Positions 34,411-48,200 of a DNA stretch of 64,000 nucleotides are shown one piece after another. The notes below the pieces were generated by a model. It ran no database searches and was not told the origin of the DNA. It saw only the letters and a program-made list of their open reading frames with translations. Positions within the stretch are counted from its first letter, which is position 1, and every line of letters begins with the position of its first letter. The stretch is from Zonotrichia leucophrys gambelii (taxonomy: Eukaryota > Chordata > Aves > Passeriformes > Passerellidae): assembly GCF_028769735.1 (NCBI RefSeq), contig NC_088170.1, positions 64,705,085 through 64,769,084 of the forward strand, in the 5' to 3' direction. The translations under genes and the position numbers were made by a program.

Positions 34411-36175
34411 CATATTTATTCACAACCTGTCTCACACACCAAAAAACTGGCTGCCCAATGCCATAATTCAAGGTTTGTAATGAAACATCGTAATTGTCTG
34501 CTCATCTCAACTACAGCAAATCAATATACAACTATGCACCACCAGGCACAGAGACAGGGAAATAATTATGAATCTTCCACCACTGGCTGAGTATTTAACA
34601 CGCATACAGACAGGCACAGAAGCAAAGGCAGCAAATCTCAGTTACAGCCTTTCTACCCACCTGACACCTCCAGCAGTGCTGGAAAATCCGACACAAGGGA
34701 TGGCAAAGTCAGCGAGGCATTCTGGGGCTTTCCTGAAGAAAATAACCTGGGGATTCTGCAGGAAAGCCCCAGTGGAGAATCCTGGGGATTTCCTGCAGAA
34801 GTATTACCTTTACATCCATGGAATCCATAAAGAGCAGGAATTGACTGCTTAATCAAATCCCTAATGAGCAATGCCAGAGCCTCTAACTCACAATTGCCTC
34901 CTGTGAAGATCTGTGACCATTTTAAGCTGTTTTGCTTCTGTAGGCTTTTACCTCCAGCCTCTACAAAAGCTTTCCAATTAAAAGGCTGAAAGATATTTTT
35001 AAAAATACATAAACACAAGTTATAAGCAAAAAGTCACATGTTGGCAGGTTGTCTCAACAGGAATGAGGTTGCTTTCCTTTCCAAAAAAGTCATTCCCTTG
35101 TCTGTGTTGTCCTTTCTGTGAGAGATGCCTGAGTGAAGCAAACTGCTACAGCCAAGTTTCATATCCCAGGAAAACTGTTCTCTGTGATGGTAAACCCTGA
35201 GAAGCAGTGAGCCACAGCTGCTCTGTCAGGAGCCATTATGATGAAGGATTACCAGCACAGGCCATCTGCCCTCGCTTGGGGGTTTGCTTTGCTTTTTGGT
35301 TTTGTTTTTTACTGTATGATGCTGCAGTAAATCAGGACAAAATTAAACCCAGGAGAGGCTGATCCCATTGGGGCTGAGCTGCCCCTGGAGCACCACTATT
35401 AGCACTCCACCATCCAAGGATATTAAAATAAAAAATACCCCTGAACAATGATTCAGCACGATATGAACTGATTGGCTGGCGTTTCTTTGTTAAAAACACA
35501 GTGCCAAACTGAAAGGGGGACTAAATCAATAGCCACAATCCAGGCTACATTAATTCCAAATCCCTTTCACTGTGCAAATACATTACAGTGATTCACAGAG
35601 ACAGCCTCAAAGAAACAAGTGCCTCTGCGTTATTACACAGCAAAATGTAAGGGGGAGTCACGTGGCAGGCAAATGATGGCATTAGGGATTTAATTGGCCC
35701 TTATGGATGAAAAAGCAAATGAGGAAGGGCAGGGCTGTCAGCAAGCAGCAGAAGCCAGGCCAGAGGAGAAGCTCTGAGATGTTTTCCCCATGCTGGCAGA
35801 GCAACAGGGCTGCTTGCTGGGTGTGAAAGCCGTGGTCAGGAAGCAGAATCACTGAGGGATGCAGGGGTCAGGTCCTCCTCCTGGAGACCAAAGGGCCATA
35901 GGATAGCAAAGGTGGGTGCCCTGCAGAGTGAAGGAGGAAGGTGTAATACCAGGATTATCTTTGCATTTAAAGCCAGGAAGCACTTCAAGGTACCTGGTGA
36001 AGAGGCACAACCTGACAGGGCAGAGGTGCAACCAACAGCAACCCTCTATTAGTGAAACAGAGTGAGAGATGTCCTCATCCCACTCACAGACAGGACAGAG
36101 AAAATGCTGTTCATTGCCTGAGACCAGTGATAAATGCACACTGGAGGACAGTGATGCACATCCTGATGCCTTTTC
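34411..36175 (-). other. Intron 1 segment, no recognised element
   Basis: This is intron sequence without recognised repeat or exon. Bases 35450-35720 look compositionally like slowly evolving noncoding sequence, but this cannot be judged without alignment. Confidence 0.45.
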
Positions 36176-36181
36176 CTTTCT

Positions 36182-36818
36182 TGTTGGGAAGGATGAAAGT
36201 TTGACAAGAAAGTCTCACAGATATGTGTGCTTGGCAGAAAGATTTTTAAATGTAGAGTCTGATGAAGGAATAGAGATGGAAGCAAGTTTTGATATAGAAG
36301 AAAAGAATTGCTGAGCCAGTCTTACTGGATAACCAAGGAGGCAAAGGGTGTGCTAGTTAGAAGGTGTTTTTATGACTTTGAGCAAAGGATAAACCCACCC
36401 CAAACAAGATGTTTTCACCAAGCAGAAAGATATCACAGGCAAACAAGTCAGCAAAGCCGCAAGTAGAAAAAAAGGTCTCAGAATTTTCCACTGCAAGAAA
36501 ACTGAAAAACAACTTCTAGCTTACACTGTAATGTATTAACTTTTAGTGATTGGAGAACAGTAACATGAATATGGTAATTACAGTAGTTATGATAGGCTAT
36601 AGATAAAGTTAAGGTATAGATTGGTTCTACTGTATTAAGATGCTCAGCAAAGAAAAGTATATAATGCATTGTAACTAAAACCAAAGGGTCTGATGCTGAC
36701 AGCTCAGTAGGCACAGGCTCTGCCACCCATGACCCAGGAGTTCTGTAACCCCTTGGATGGAATAAACTGCATTTTGGAGAGCCCCTGGAGTCCCACATCC
36801 CTCATTTTGGCTCTTACA
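36182..36818 (+). mobile_element. Solo LTR, family 3, with TATA box and poly(A) signal
   Basis: This 637-bp LTR reads TGTTGGGAAGG to GGCTCTTACA on the plus strand. A perfect 6-bp duplication CTTTCT flanks it at 36176-36181 and 36819-36824. TATATAA at 36658 and AATAAA at 36761 are in the right order for U3-R-U5, about 100 bp apart. No primer-binding site or viral gene follows, so it is a solo LTR. It is antisense to ELAPOR2. The 6-bp duplication suggests an ERVK-type integrase, but I do not name the family. Confidence 0.85.
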
Positions 36819-36824
36819 CTTTCT

Positions 36825-39800
36825 GCCATTCACTCCACCCAGAGCACTGCAGACACACAGCCAATTCCCATCCTCACCTTCTGCTGCCCAGAAGAAATGT
36901 ATAAGCATCAGGGGCTGGTCATGCCTGCAGCCCCTTAGCTCCCAGGAGCTGCACACCAACCCTCACTGCAAGTGATCCCAAACAGAGAAACACTCTGGAC
37001 CTACATTTTGTAGGCAGAAGTGAGTGTAACAGGGCCATTAAACACCATGTTCACCTCCTGCACAGAGAATAATTCTCAGTATTTTGGAATAGTAATGATT
37101 AGGCTGACCACCAGCTGTTTGCACAGGGCCATTGCACTTACACAGAGCAGCTTTTAAAGAAGGAAAAATGGTGCAGATGATGCTACCAGGCCCATAATCA
37201 AGTTCTAATTACCTTTTTCTTCTACAACCACATGCTACCCAAACCATATGCTGCACCATGTTAGATGATGGTACACAGAAGCAGGAAAGCAGCTTTTTAG
37301 AGCCTTTTTTTTGCCCATGGGAAGCTCTCTGCCAAATAAGGTCCCACCTTTTGGTAAGTGGTGAAAAATCTGCAGCCTGCAGGCACAGCTGTCTTTTCTT
37401 TAAAATCATTATTCAATACTGCAGCTCACAGAACCATTTCACTTTCATCCTAAGGGGGAAAAATAAAAGTGCTCTTTTTATGATCATGCTCAGTCACAGG
37501 CTCCCCCTAAAGTCCTGATGAACCAGAGTGACTTCATGGAAATGAATGTGAACCCAAACAGCTAAAAAACTATTTTTCATGAGCAGAATTTAGGAAAATA
37601 AAAAGGGGAGACACAAATTTATTGGCGTCTCAAATCCTATTAAAAATCGCAGAACTCGCAATAGTTCTTAACCCTTGGAGCTCAGGCTGGGGGGCTGCTG
37701 CAGGAAGATTGGGCAGGGGAATCTGTGCTCCCTGTCTTAGGGAAAGAAACAAATTTCCAGCAATTAAACAATTTACTTGTCCAAAGTTAAGTCAGAGATT
37801 AATCTAAAGAGATTATTATATAATCAGAAATTATGATAAATGAGGAAAATATTAAGGAGCCCAGCTTTGGTGTCTCTTCCTTAGGTGAATAATGTGCTTT
37901 CCTTAGCAAAGGCCATGAGTTTCTGAAGAAAACTCTCCTGGATTTACACCAAGCTTTCATGAATACCCACACATGTGAGGGAGAAAAGGCTTGTCTTAGA
38001 AAGGATTAACTCCTCAGGCCCAGCAAGCTTTAACACATGACTAAGGATTCTCTGAAGATTTATGTAGCCAGGAAGGGGGAAATAATAAAATAATAATAAT
38101 AATAAAAAAAAAAAGAACTGGCTTTTGCAGGCCAATAAGCACCACGGCTGAATTAGATCTGCCTAATGCTTGGTTAAGATCTGTAGCCTCAGGCAATCAT
38201 TGTCTATTAAACAGATTATATTCAGCACAAACACAGGACATTTGTAAGCTTAAAGCTAAGAGGCTACACATGAAAAGACAGAAAATAAATTGTTCTGGGA
38301 ATAGGAGCAGGAGGAAATCTAGAGGTAAAAATACCCTGTTTTTAAACTAAGTAGAGGAGGTGATTAGTGTTTACCAGAGAAATGATCACCCCCAAAAAAC
38401 ATCTTCTTACCCCATAAACACATCCAGGATATACAGATCCCCTGCTGTCCCCTACTGAAGCAGGGAATGCAGTGATGGCAGATCTCTAGAGGATTTTCTC
38501 CCAGGGCTCCAGCATGCCCCAAAGCATTTTGCTGCTGCCACAATGCTCCAGAACAGCAGGGCACATTTCCCATTTCCCATCCAGGGAACCTCATCTGGCC
38601 TCACACCATGGCAGAGGCTCTGGCTCAGTCCAATCAGTGCTTATGGACAGGAACTGGCTGGGAGCTTCTGGTTGAGAAATTGCTCTCTGCAAAAGCATCA
38701 GCTTCCTGAGAAATTTTGTGGGAAGTGACCACATCATTGTAAACTTTTCAAACTGGACCATTTTAGAAAATCTTTATGGCCCACATATTCTCACTAGTCA
38801 TTTTATAGTATGATCCACTTTTTCACTCAAATGGTACAGAATACTTTGACCTCCAAGTAGACAAACTCTTAAGATCTAGCCTTGTCTTTTTCAGATTTCT
38901 TTTACATTTTTTGCTTTAAAAATGAAGCTTGACTTCTATATGAATGGGAGTGTGCTTGTTCTGAGTTTTGCTGAGCAGAGAAACAGCTGGTTCCAGAGAA
39001 GCTCAGCTTTTAACTGGCTCAGAAAAGGGCCACCATCCAAACCCACCAAACCAGTAACTATCTTTCAAGTAGCTTCAAGCAGGAAAACACAAAAAAGTCT
39101 TACTCAGGACCAAGCCATGCAATACACCAAACTGTGTTCACTTCCACAGCATAATAAAGCTGCAGCCTTTAAAGAATGAAGCTCTGAAAGGGCACCTAGG
39201 ATTTGATCCACAAAGTCCTCCTGCCACTGGGGATTTGGTACTCCCATCAACTGATAAGAAAAAAATGTAATATAATCTGTCAGCAGAAAAACTGTGCGAT
39301 AAAACACACGTGTTATTTGTTTCTGAAGTGGCTGGAAGAGTCCCTTGCTTTGCTGAAGAAACAGCTCACACTTTGGTTTGTTCTGTTTGACTGCATTTGG
39401 AGTCCACATTTCTGGAGTCCCAAGTAAGCCAAACTGAGCAGAGCAAAGCTGACAGCAGGACCCTCACTCTGTGAACCAAGAAATCTAGTGTGGATAAAGA
39501 AATTAAATGAGAGAAGGAAAAACCTCTTTTAAAAGGAAAATTCTCCACACAGAAAAAACTATTTTAAAAGGGACAACTGAAACACACCTGTCCCCATCTC
39601 ACCCCAGAAGAAATCCCTCTGGGGCAGCAATGAGCTCCAAGGGGAAACAAAATTGAAACAAGAGAAGGAGAAAAAGCTCCATTGCCATTCACCATTTCCA
39701 AAATGCCCTGGTGAAAAAGTTTAATAACAACATGGCCTTCATTGATGTCACTGTATTTTTTGTTATCCAAATTATAAAAAACTTCAGGTCTAACACCCAA

Positions 39801-42167
39801 CCTCACTCCTTGAGCCATGTGTGTTTAGCATGACTAGACATCAAGGACAGACTGAGGATGAGGTTTGATATAGACTGGAGCTGCTTATACATCCTTATAT
39901 CTTTAATGTATTTTAGTCTCACAGCATCCTATGACACTGTTGCCAAGCCAACTATAAAAAGAGCAGCTCTGTGTTTTCATTGTGAAGAAGCTAAAACACA
40001 GAAGCAAGAGCACAGACTCCAAGTGAGAAATGGATGGGAGAGAAGGACACAGAGCAGTTAAAGGAACCCCTGAATTCAGAGGAAAAACTTCCCCTGCCTT
40101 CAGCACACTTTGAGTCCATCCTCCTTCAAGAGATTTGCATTTTGGATTTTTTTCAAATAAAAACCCAACAATATTTGCTTTAGAGCTAAAAATTGTCCTG
40201 GAGTTCAGCTGAGGACAGAAGCCTTCTCATCTCTTATCGACTTCAAGGACAACTTCAATGCTTTTCAGGATTGCCACATTGCAATTTGCAAATATCTATG
40301 AATTTCCAGACTCCTACGCCAACTTGGCTTTAATGGAGGTTTCTTATCAGTTTCCTGTTAGTAGAGTTTCCTTCCTTGAATTTCCCTAATATGATCTCTT
40401 TTTAACTCCAAAGTATGATTCAATAACCAAATGATAATTCCTTTCCTTTAGCTTGACATAAATAAAGTCTTGTAAAAGTTAGAGGGAAAATCATAAACTC
40501 AACACAATTCCCAACTTGTAGCATGTCAGACAGAGATATTATTTAGACTGGTGAGAAGTGTTCTCTAAACCAAGAGTTATTTTTTTAACTGAAATCAAGG
40601 GTATCTATATATAGCACATTTGTGTATTAAAAAGATAAATAAAGTCAGTGCTCTGTGAATGTAATGCCCCAAGAAAGCAATGAAAGACTCCAATGTATTT
40701 CATACCTTCAGTATAAATGTAAAGGTTTCACCCCACATCTAGAAGCCACTTTTCATTTAAATCTTTGGTATTATTACCAATTTATCTTTCAGCACAACAG
40801 AATTGGTTGCCAACATTTGTCTTTATCTTTGCTGCCTATGTTCTCTTTCTTTAAACAAACAACTTGCTCTATTTTGATAACTCCTATCTACACTAAAATG
40901 ACCCCTCGTGCATTTACATGCAACTTCACAGAACTGAATTTCTGCCCCAGAGAGCAAGCTGTGAAAAATGCAAATCACAAAGATTTCTACAATTCTCTTG
41001 ATTAAAAGAAATTTCTTTGGTCCAAAGTCACCCTGTTATATCTTTACTGAAGTTACAACTTGTCCCAGTGCTTTTTTCCCTAGAACATGCATTCTTCAAA
41101 GGAAACTACTGAGCCAAACTCAGTATCAAAATGTAATTTCATTTGCACCATTGAAGTCAATGGAGTTTCTTTACAGCTTGATCCAATAGCACATTTCAAA
41201 GAAAAGAGGGAAAGAAAAAGCACCATAGGCTTATGAGTAGCAGAAATCTTCCCCAGCTCCCTTCAGGATTGATTCTCAAGGTTAATTGGTCTTTTATGTA
41301 CAGATGACTTGCACGAGCTGGCTCTTTATCTCTGTTATTTCAGTTCATAAAACCATTTCTAAACCTGCCTGTGCTATAGCAGGCAGAAAAGCACAAGCCT
41401 AGTAGGGAAAGGACATAAATTAAAGGATTATAAGGAGAAGGAAGAAATAAAACTAAGAGAGAGGCAGGAGGCAAGGTCATTGCTGCCAAATAGGAGGTAG
41501 GGGGTTGTTTTAACTGTAAGGGGTACATTAGAAAGAAATATATCAGCTATCATGTTATACATTAACAGAGTAAACCAGGTAAATGGTAAACATGCAGATA
41601 ATATTGCAGCATGGTTACAGGAAGTCAATAGAACATCCCACATTCAGGGCTGTTTTCATCTCACCATAATGAACATTAGGCTGCTTCTTTTTCCAGCAGG
41701 ATATTTTTTTCCTTTTTTTTTTTTCAGCTTTTCTCTCCGTTTCTGGGCAGTGCACAAAGGCAGCAGGTAGAACACAGTGTCATCAGCTACAAAACACAAC
41801 ATCCTCACAGGAACTAGGCTGCACTTTCCTGATTAATTTAATGATCCTGCAACCCAAACACCACCTGTAATTGGCCCTCGGTCCCGGCTATTGTGAGAGG
41901 CAGAGGCTCATTAAAGGCTTCAGCACTGCTGGGAGCTGCAAGCCAGGAGGGGACAAAGCTTCCAGCCCTCCATCAGCCTCAGCAACACGGGGTGGGTGCC
42001 AGCAGAGCTGTTCCTCAATGGATGCACAGCCCAGCCCATCCCAGCCAGGACAGGCTCTGGATCTGGGATCCAGCACAGCTCACACAGGGGCATGGGAAGG
42101 GAACGGGGAAAGGGGCAGAACTTGTGTCAACATTGGTTTGGTAATCATCCTACCTGCTTCTGCAAGA
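36825..42167 (-). other. Intron 1 segment, no recognised element
   Basis: This is about 5.3 kb of ordinary intron sequence. It contains a short TAA run with an A tract near 38092-38115. I see no CR1, LTR or exon. Confidence 0.5.
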
Positions 42168-42172
42168 GTTTT

Positions 42173-42759
42173 TGTGAAAAATGCACGTATTTTATGATTG
42201 GCTTTTCGCAAATATTAAAATGAATATTATATGTGTTGTGTTAGAAAATAATGCTGTATTAATTCTCTTAAGTAGTGTGTTAAATATAGTTTTAGGTTAT
42301 AACATAATGTTAAAATAGAAATGATGCTATGGAAGATACTTTTTTTAAAGAAAGGACTCACAGTGAGATAGCAGCCACAGGACACCTGAATCTTTCAGAG
42401 AAAAGGAATTTATTGCACCCTCATCAGGAGAAACAAACTTCTTCCTGCCTTAGGCGCTGTTAGGATTCAGAGGAAGAATTTGACACTGATCAGACAGAAT
42501 CCTGTGTTTGAATGGAATTTCTGCATCATGTATGAAGTGTATGAATATGCAACAGGCTGTTGCTTTTAAGGGTTAATTCTTGGTTAACATGTGTCCTTTT
42601 TCTCATCTCATATTGCCTTAATACAATTTGTCTTAATACAATTGCCTTAATACAATTTGTCCAAACTGTTATTACTCTAATTGTACCACTATTTTTATAA
42701 CCATTTTATTACTATTAAACTTTTAAAATTTTAAAAACAAGTGATTGGCATTTTTCACA
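42173..42759. mobile_element. Solo LTR, ERVL-like family 4, copy 1
   Basis: This 587-bp element has 12-bp inverted ends TGTGAAAAATGC and GCATTTTTCACA. A perfect 5-bp duplication GTTTT lies on both sides (42168-42172 and 42760-42764). The 5-bp duplication points to an ERVL-type element. It matches 58458-59084 in inverted orientation along its length (TTTTAAAATTTTAAAAACAA, GGATTCTGTCTGATCAGTGT-like text, CACAGTGAGATAGCAG). Near 42610-42660 it carries about three copies of a CTTAATACAATT motif that the other copy lacks. I could not tell which strand is the retroviral sense. Confidence 0.85.
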
Positions 42760-43118
42760 GTTTTAAAGCCAGCAGTTCCACCAATGCTGTCACTCAGGAT
42801 GCCTGTATTTGATTTTGAAAGGCTAAATCCACCCCAGTTTCCCAGGAAAATATTTTTATACCACACCTCTGCTCCCCTGTGAAGCCTCCACTGCTGCCAC
42901 CAGAGGATGCAGGGATGGAACCAAGAGTCCTGGAGCCCCAGCAACCCTAGACATCCCAAATTGTTCACCCTGCCAGCAGTGAGATGTCCTCATCTCATCC
43001 TGGTGGTGTTCCAGACAGCTCAGCTTCAACTCAGTGCTCAGGAGCCATAAACAGGAAAATAAAACAGAATAAAATTAATGCCAGATTTTCCTTCTCCATT
43101 ACAACCACTTACAATCTA

Positions 43119-43185
43119 TTTGAATTTGAATTGAACTTTTGAATTTAATTTGAATTGAGCTTGAATCAAATTTGAATTTTAATTG
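43119..43185. repeat. Imperfect (TTTGAATT)n-like repeat
   Basis: Repeated TTTGAATT and GAATTGA motifs run for about 65 bp with irregular spacing. It is low complexity and not tied to any other element. Confidence 0.75.
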
Positions 43186-45059
43186 GATTTTTCCATAAGC
43201 TGTTTATTTACACCCTTCATCACTGGTATCCTCCATTATTTCTTCAGGGAAAGCCACCACAAGACAGACTAGCACTTTTTTGTCACCAAACTGATCTTTC
43301 TCACTGCTCTGAATTTTATCTGTTATGCTGACACCCTTCATCCCTGTGTCTATTTAGAATATCCTATTTACAGGTTTCTACTTTCCACTAATCATGTCTT
43401 TTAGACTATTTTTACTACAGATACTTTAATTATTCACTGGAAGTAATTTTTACTGGTTAATATAATTCTCCTCTAAAGAGTCATTAGAAAGTAATTTTTT
43501 TAATTATTCCCAGATATTAGCTATCAGGCAGACACTGAATCATCTGGGAGAGCATTTCCACCTGCAGCTACACAGGAGAGCATTCCAGCATGTGAATCCA
43601 TCATTTAAACCCAAAATACTGAGTATTTTCGTACCCAGCCCAACCTCAGCACTAAGCATGTATCTGTAGATGGCTGATAGATCAGAGACCAGGATCTATT
43701 TTCTCTCCTGTCAGTTGCATTCCTGCTGTTTGTTGGATTTAATCATTTACAGGAGAGATGGAACTTTTAAAATTAAAATTAACAAATATGCATGTGGACA
43801 AAAAGCTGCCTACAGGTGCAGGAACAGCCCTTAAAGGAGATGTAAGAGAGAATTGGATTACCATTGCAAATTTGGGCAAATTTGGCTCAGTCTCCTTCTG
43901 AACAAAGCACTGCAAATCTGCTCTGGAGTGGATTCACTGCATATGGCCAACCCTTTCTCCTGCATAGAAACAAGGGAGAGCTTCATGTCATCTTTTATTT
44001 TTTGTGTACACTTAAAATACTGAAGAAAAAATAAAGCTGACACTGAGGATGTAAAAATAATTTAGTGGATGCTTTGTCACTAAGTTACACGTGTAGCAAT
44101 CAAATTTCTCCATGCCATGAATTATTCCCTTTTCCTCAGTGTTTCCTGTGCCTGCCAGTTTAGTACCAACTACACAGTTAAAACATGCCCTCATCAAAGG
44201 AAATGCAAAATGAAAGTGCTTTTTGCTCTGTGGATAAATTCCCTGCTATGAATCTCTGTCTGGGCATGCCACTGCTTTGTTTTTAGTTCTTTGGTCACTT
44301 ATCAATGTGATGGAGCTCAAAGCACAGGCTGAATTTCCTTTATGAGGATATTTCAATGCAATAGGATAGCAAGTGCAAAAATGCAATAAAATTCGTCTGG
44401 CATTATTTGTTCCAGTGAAATCCATGATTTTTTTATTTGCAAGATAATGGTTTTCTCTCCCTGTTATTTGTTACACTGTTTCCATCAGGTTTATGGGCCA
44501 GTGGTAGCCGAGGGTCTTTTTTTTAGAGAAACACTAAGCATTATTCTTTTATATTTCTCAGAATTTTCTGTTACTCATTATCATACCAAACTCTTCATGT
44601 ACATTAATTGAGTATTTGTTCTCTAGATTCCAATCATCCTTCCAGTTATTGTACAAGATCTTTACTACTAATTATTTTCCATAAAGGTATTTCATGAGTC
44701 AGTATCCTTTCATCATAAAATAGTTAAGATATTATCAGAAATGGAGTTAGTGTAAAGTAAACATTATTCACTCTTCTCTAAGAGTCCAAAATCTCTCTCC
44801 ATTTCTTTGATATATTTTAGCCCAACATCACCAATTCATATAATATGTATAATTCTTCATTTCTGTTTGCTATTTTTTCTATATTACACAAAGATGCCTC
44901 GTTTTTTGTTCACCTGTTTGTTTACCTTTTTCAGAGCAGGCATCTTTATCCCCACTGTTTTTATAACACCATCACTTTCATCATGACCAGGATGATTAGT
45001 GGAGCAGTTAGTGGTTCTGCAGTCTAGTTTTGATAGTTTTGATCTGCTCAAGCTTTTGG

Positions 45060-45216
45060 GGGTATTTTTGTTTGGTTTGTCTTTTGGTTTTGTTTTTTGT
45101 TTTCTGTGGGATTTTTTGGTTGGTTGGTTTTGATTTTTTTTTTTTTTTTGAGTAGTAGTAGTAGTAGTAATAATAATATTAATAATAATAATGATGATGA
45201 TGATGATAATGATGAT
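45060..45216. repeat. T/G-rich tract followed by mixed triplet repeat
   Basis: A T/G-rich stretch (TTTGGTTTTGTTTT and a T15-like run) leads into triplet repeats: AGT units, then AAT units, then ATG units ending near 45216. The shift from one triplet to the next resembles successive slippage from point-mutated units. Confidence 0.9.
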
Positions 45217-48200
45217 AAATTTCCAAGTCTTGCTGCATACCTAGCTCATTGGGAAGTAGCTTTTGATGCATGAGCTGCATGGTGCAACACCCCACATCAA
45301 AAGTTCAATGAATGAGATCACCAGAGGAAAAAAAACCCACTAAATAATAAAAGCAGCCCAATTCAGGCTGGAAACTTTTCCTGCCATTCCTACCCAACAC
45401 CACACCATGGAAAATGCATGAAGAACATATGCAGCTGTCTGGGAAAAGCTAGAAACATTAATATTACTTGAATTGAGCAGCTTTCTTAGCCAGGGTTTTC
45501 TTTTTAAACACCTTTAGGTAACAGTTTCACAATCTGTTTCACAATCTAACAGTTTCCCAGTCTATCTGCATTCTTTTAACCTGATGAAGAAATTATGACC
45601 ACTGAAGTCATAAAAATCCATCAAAGCCCTCATCATTGGCATACAAATGATTACAGCTGAGATTGTTATTTGTGGCAAGAATGTACACAGCTTCTAGGCT
45701 AGTGGAGACTCTCTTCCTGCTGACCCAATGGCATCTAAGCTAACCTGACTCAAAACATACTGGGAATTCTTGAAGGAAACTATTTCTTCAGTCATGCTTC
45801 CTAAAGTGATGAAACTACAGGGCAGGGATGATTGCCTGCATCATCTACTCAGTAAGGCTGGATCGGTGCCTTCCTCTGAGAAGCAGCATCCTCCCTTCAG
45901 TGCCACACACCTCATTAGGGCTGTGCAGGAGCTGTGACTGATGGCTTCTGCTCAAGCAAGCCATCCTACTGACTCCAGAGAAATTGCCCACGTGAGCCAG
46001 AGTTACCAAAAAACACCATTTGTCACCGACTGATGCTTTCAAACACATTAATCTTCCTACAGCTGCTCCTTTTTAAAAAGGGCTACAAGATTTAGTGCTG
46101 ATGAAGCTGGGTTATTTAGCAAAGTCTGGCAACCCAAAGGCTGTGGACTCCCCTTTTAGCCACATTAAAAGATGGGAAGCCACATGGAAAGGTCTGTGGG
46201 ACTGAACATGCCCAGGTTAATCTGAATGGGCAGATCTCCCCCTGAGTGACCTGGTGCCCAGGTGGCATTGAACACTAAAAACTGGATCATTGAACTGGCA
46301 TTGAACACTACAAACAGGATCCCCTTTGCTAGCACCCTGCTCCAGCACTTCTGTCATGGGCCTGAATATACAACATCCACAGCACCCACCCTCCCAGAGC
46401 TACACTGCCTGGAAAAAGGGAATGGAAACCATATCCCACAAATACAGATGCCTTTTCCATGAATTCAAGAGTGGTTTTATTAAGGAGTGTTTTTATTTAT
46501 TTTACACTGGCAGGACTAACCCTTGCCTCACTGTCCTGCCCTTCTCAACTCCCCTGCTAGAGACAATTGACAGCTTTTGCATGTGCTGCCTTGCTCTTCT
46601 CTGCACCATCCTAGAAGACACAGGAGGAGCATGTTCATTGCCACAGCTGCCCAGAAATTGAATTTGCTGCTGAGAATTTAATTACAGAGAGCAATCAAGG
46701 CAGCAGACTGAGAAGTGACCAAATGTGAAATGGGCTAAGTGCAGAGCAGAGGTGTGGTACAGCACTCATCTTACATTTTACACTTCATGTGCATCCACCA
46801 GCAAAAGGCTTTGAAACCTCTAGGGATGATATGTTACAAATTGACCAAAAATAGTGGGGCTTTTTATCAAATTTCATCATCTTCTCCAAAACACTGTTTC
46901 TACAAAGCTTGGTGCAGTACAGCAGATTTAACATGATGTTCACTAAATTGAAATGTATTAACATTTTCCAAGCACACATTATCCTTTACGTACAAGAGCC
47001 GTTTCTAGTCCCAGAAAAGATCATTTCACTTTGACATTTCTAATTAAAAGAAAAACATTGCTCACAGATAAATAATAAATGAGAGTGCAGATGCTCTTAT
47101 CTGCATGGCAGAAGGGAACAGGGAATTACTCATGAGTATGTATCCAAATGAAACTACCAGACCTGTCCATAACATGCACATCTGGGTACCACAACAACTA
47201 CAGTCACTGACTCATTTTCCACCCACTTTTTCCCAATATCCCATCTAAATAACTATTTGTTTTGTTTATTTCTTCCTGAGGAGTCCTGTGATGACTAAGT
47301 ACAATGAAAACATACATGTTAGAAGGAATGCAGTCACTCTTTGAGCTGTGGGTAGTTTTCGTACCTACCCTAAGCTAGACACTAGTTGAATGCTTTCTCC
47401 TGAACCTGAGAAACTGTTATAAAAAACTGTAAGCAGAGATTAACATAATTTTACCACCTTGATTACTCATAATGGTACAGAAGAATGAGTCAGAACTGTG
47501 CATTAAATGCCTGGGAGGGTTGAAGATAACTGGCTTATAAGCATCCTAAGTTTCACTCTCCTGGATATTTCACAACACAGACTTTAGGCTTTGGCTTTGC
47601 ATTAAGAAAAGTGTTCATTAGTGTTTAGAGCAAACACTGGGAATAAGGCTTAAAGCTCCTGATCCTCCTTCTGCCACCAGCTTGAGCTGTTCTGTGGCTT
47701 TGAGAGTACCACTGGGCCACCCACTTAAATATCTGCATCTCTAATACCTTAAAAGCACGCTCTGATAAAGCCCTTCTCCAGAAGAAATGGGTATTACCAG
47801 ATCTGAGCGTGCATGCACACACAGGCTTGTAAATGTCCCACTATGCTAATAGCCAAGGGCTGCAGCATACTGGGCGATGCCTCACTGCTGGGCACATGGA
47901 AAACTCAGAAGAACGGCACACTTAGGGCTTGTTCAACTTCCAGACAGCAAAGCAGGTCTCATAATAGCTGAGACAAATAGCTGCAAAACCTAAACCATGC
48001 ACTGATAATAAAAAAATTCAGATGCAGATCCCAATTTTCCTGACTGCAGTAGGACCTGGGGCTCCCCTAGACATCTGATGGTCTGAACTGACCCTGCTGT
48101 TCCTGGAATGATGGCAGCATCTTGTGCCCATCACAGCTTCCCATTGCACAATCAGCTACCACTCCCATGGGCAAGCACCTTCCTGGTGGCATCAGAGAGA

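Noticed and set aside
35450..35720. A repeat-free stretch that looks like a conserved noncoding enhancer
   Set aside because: The impression rests only on composition. Without a multi-species alignment there is no support, so it is not listed as a regulatory feature. A phyloP/phastCons track over the ortholog would settle it.
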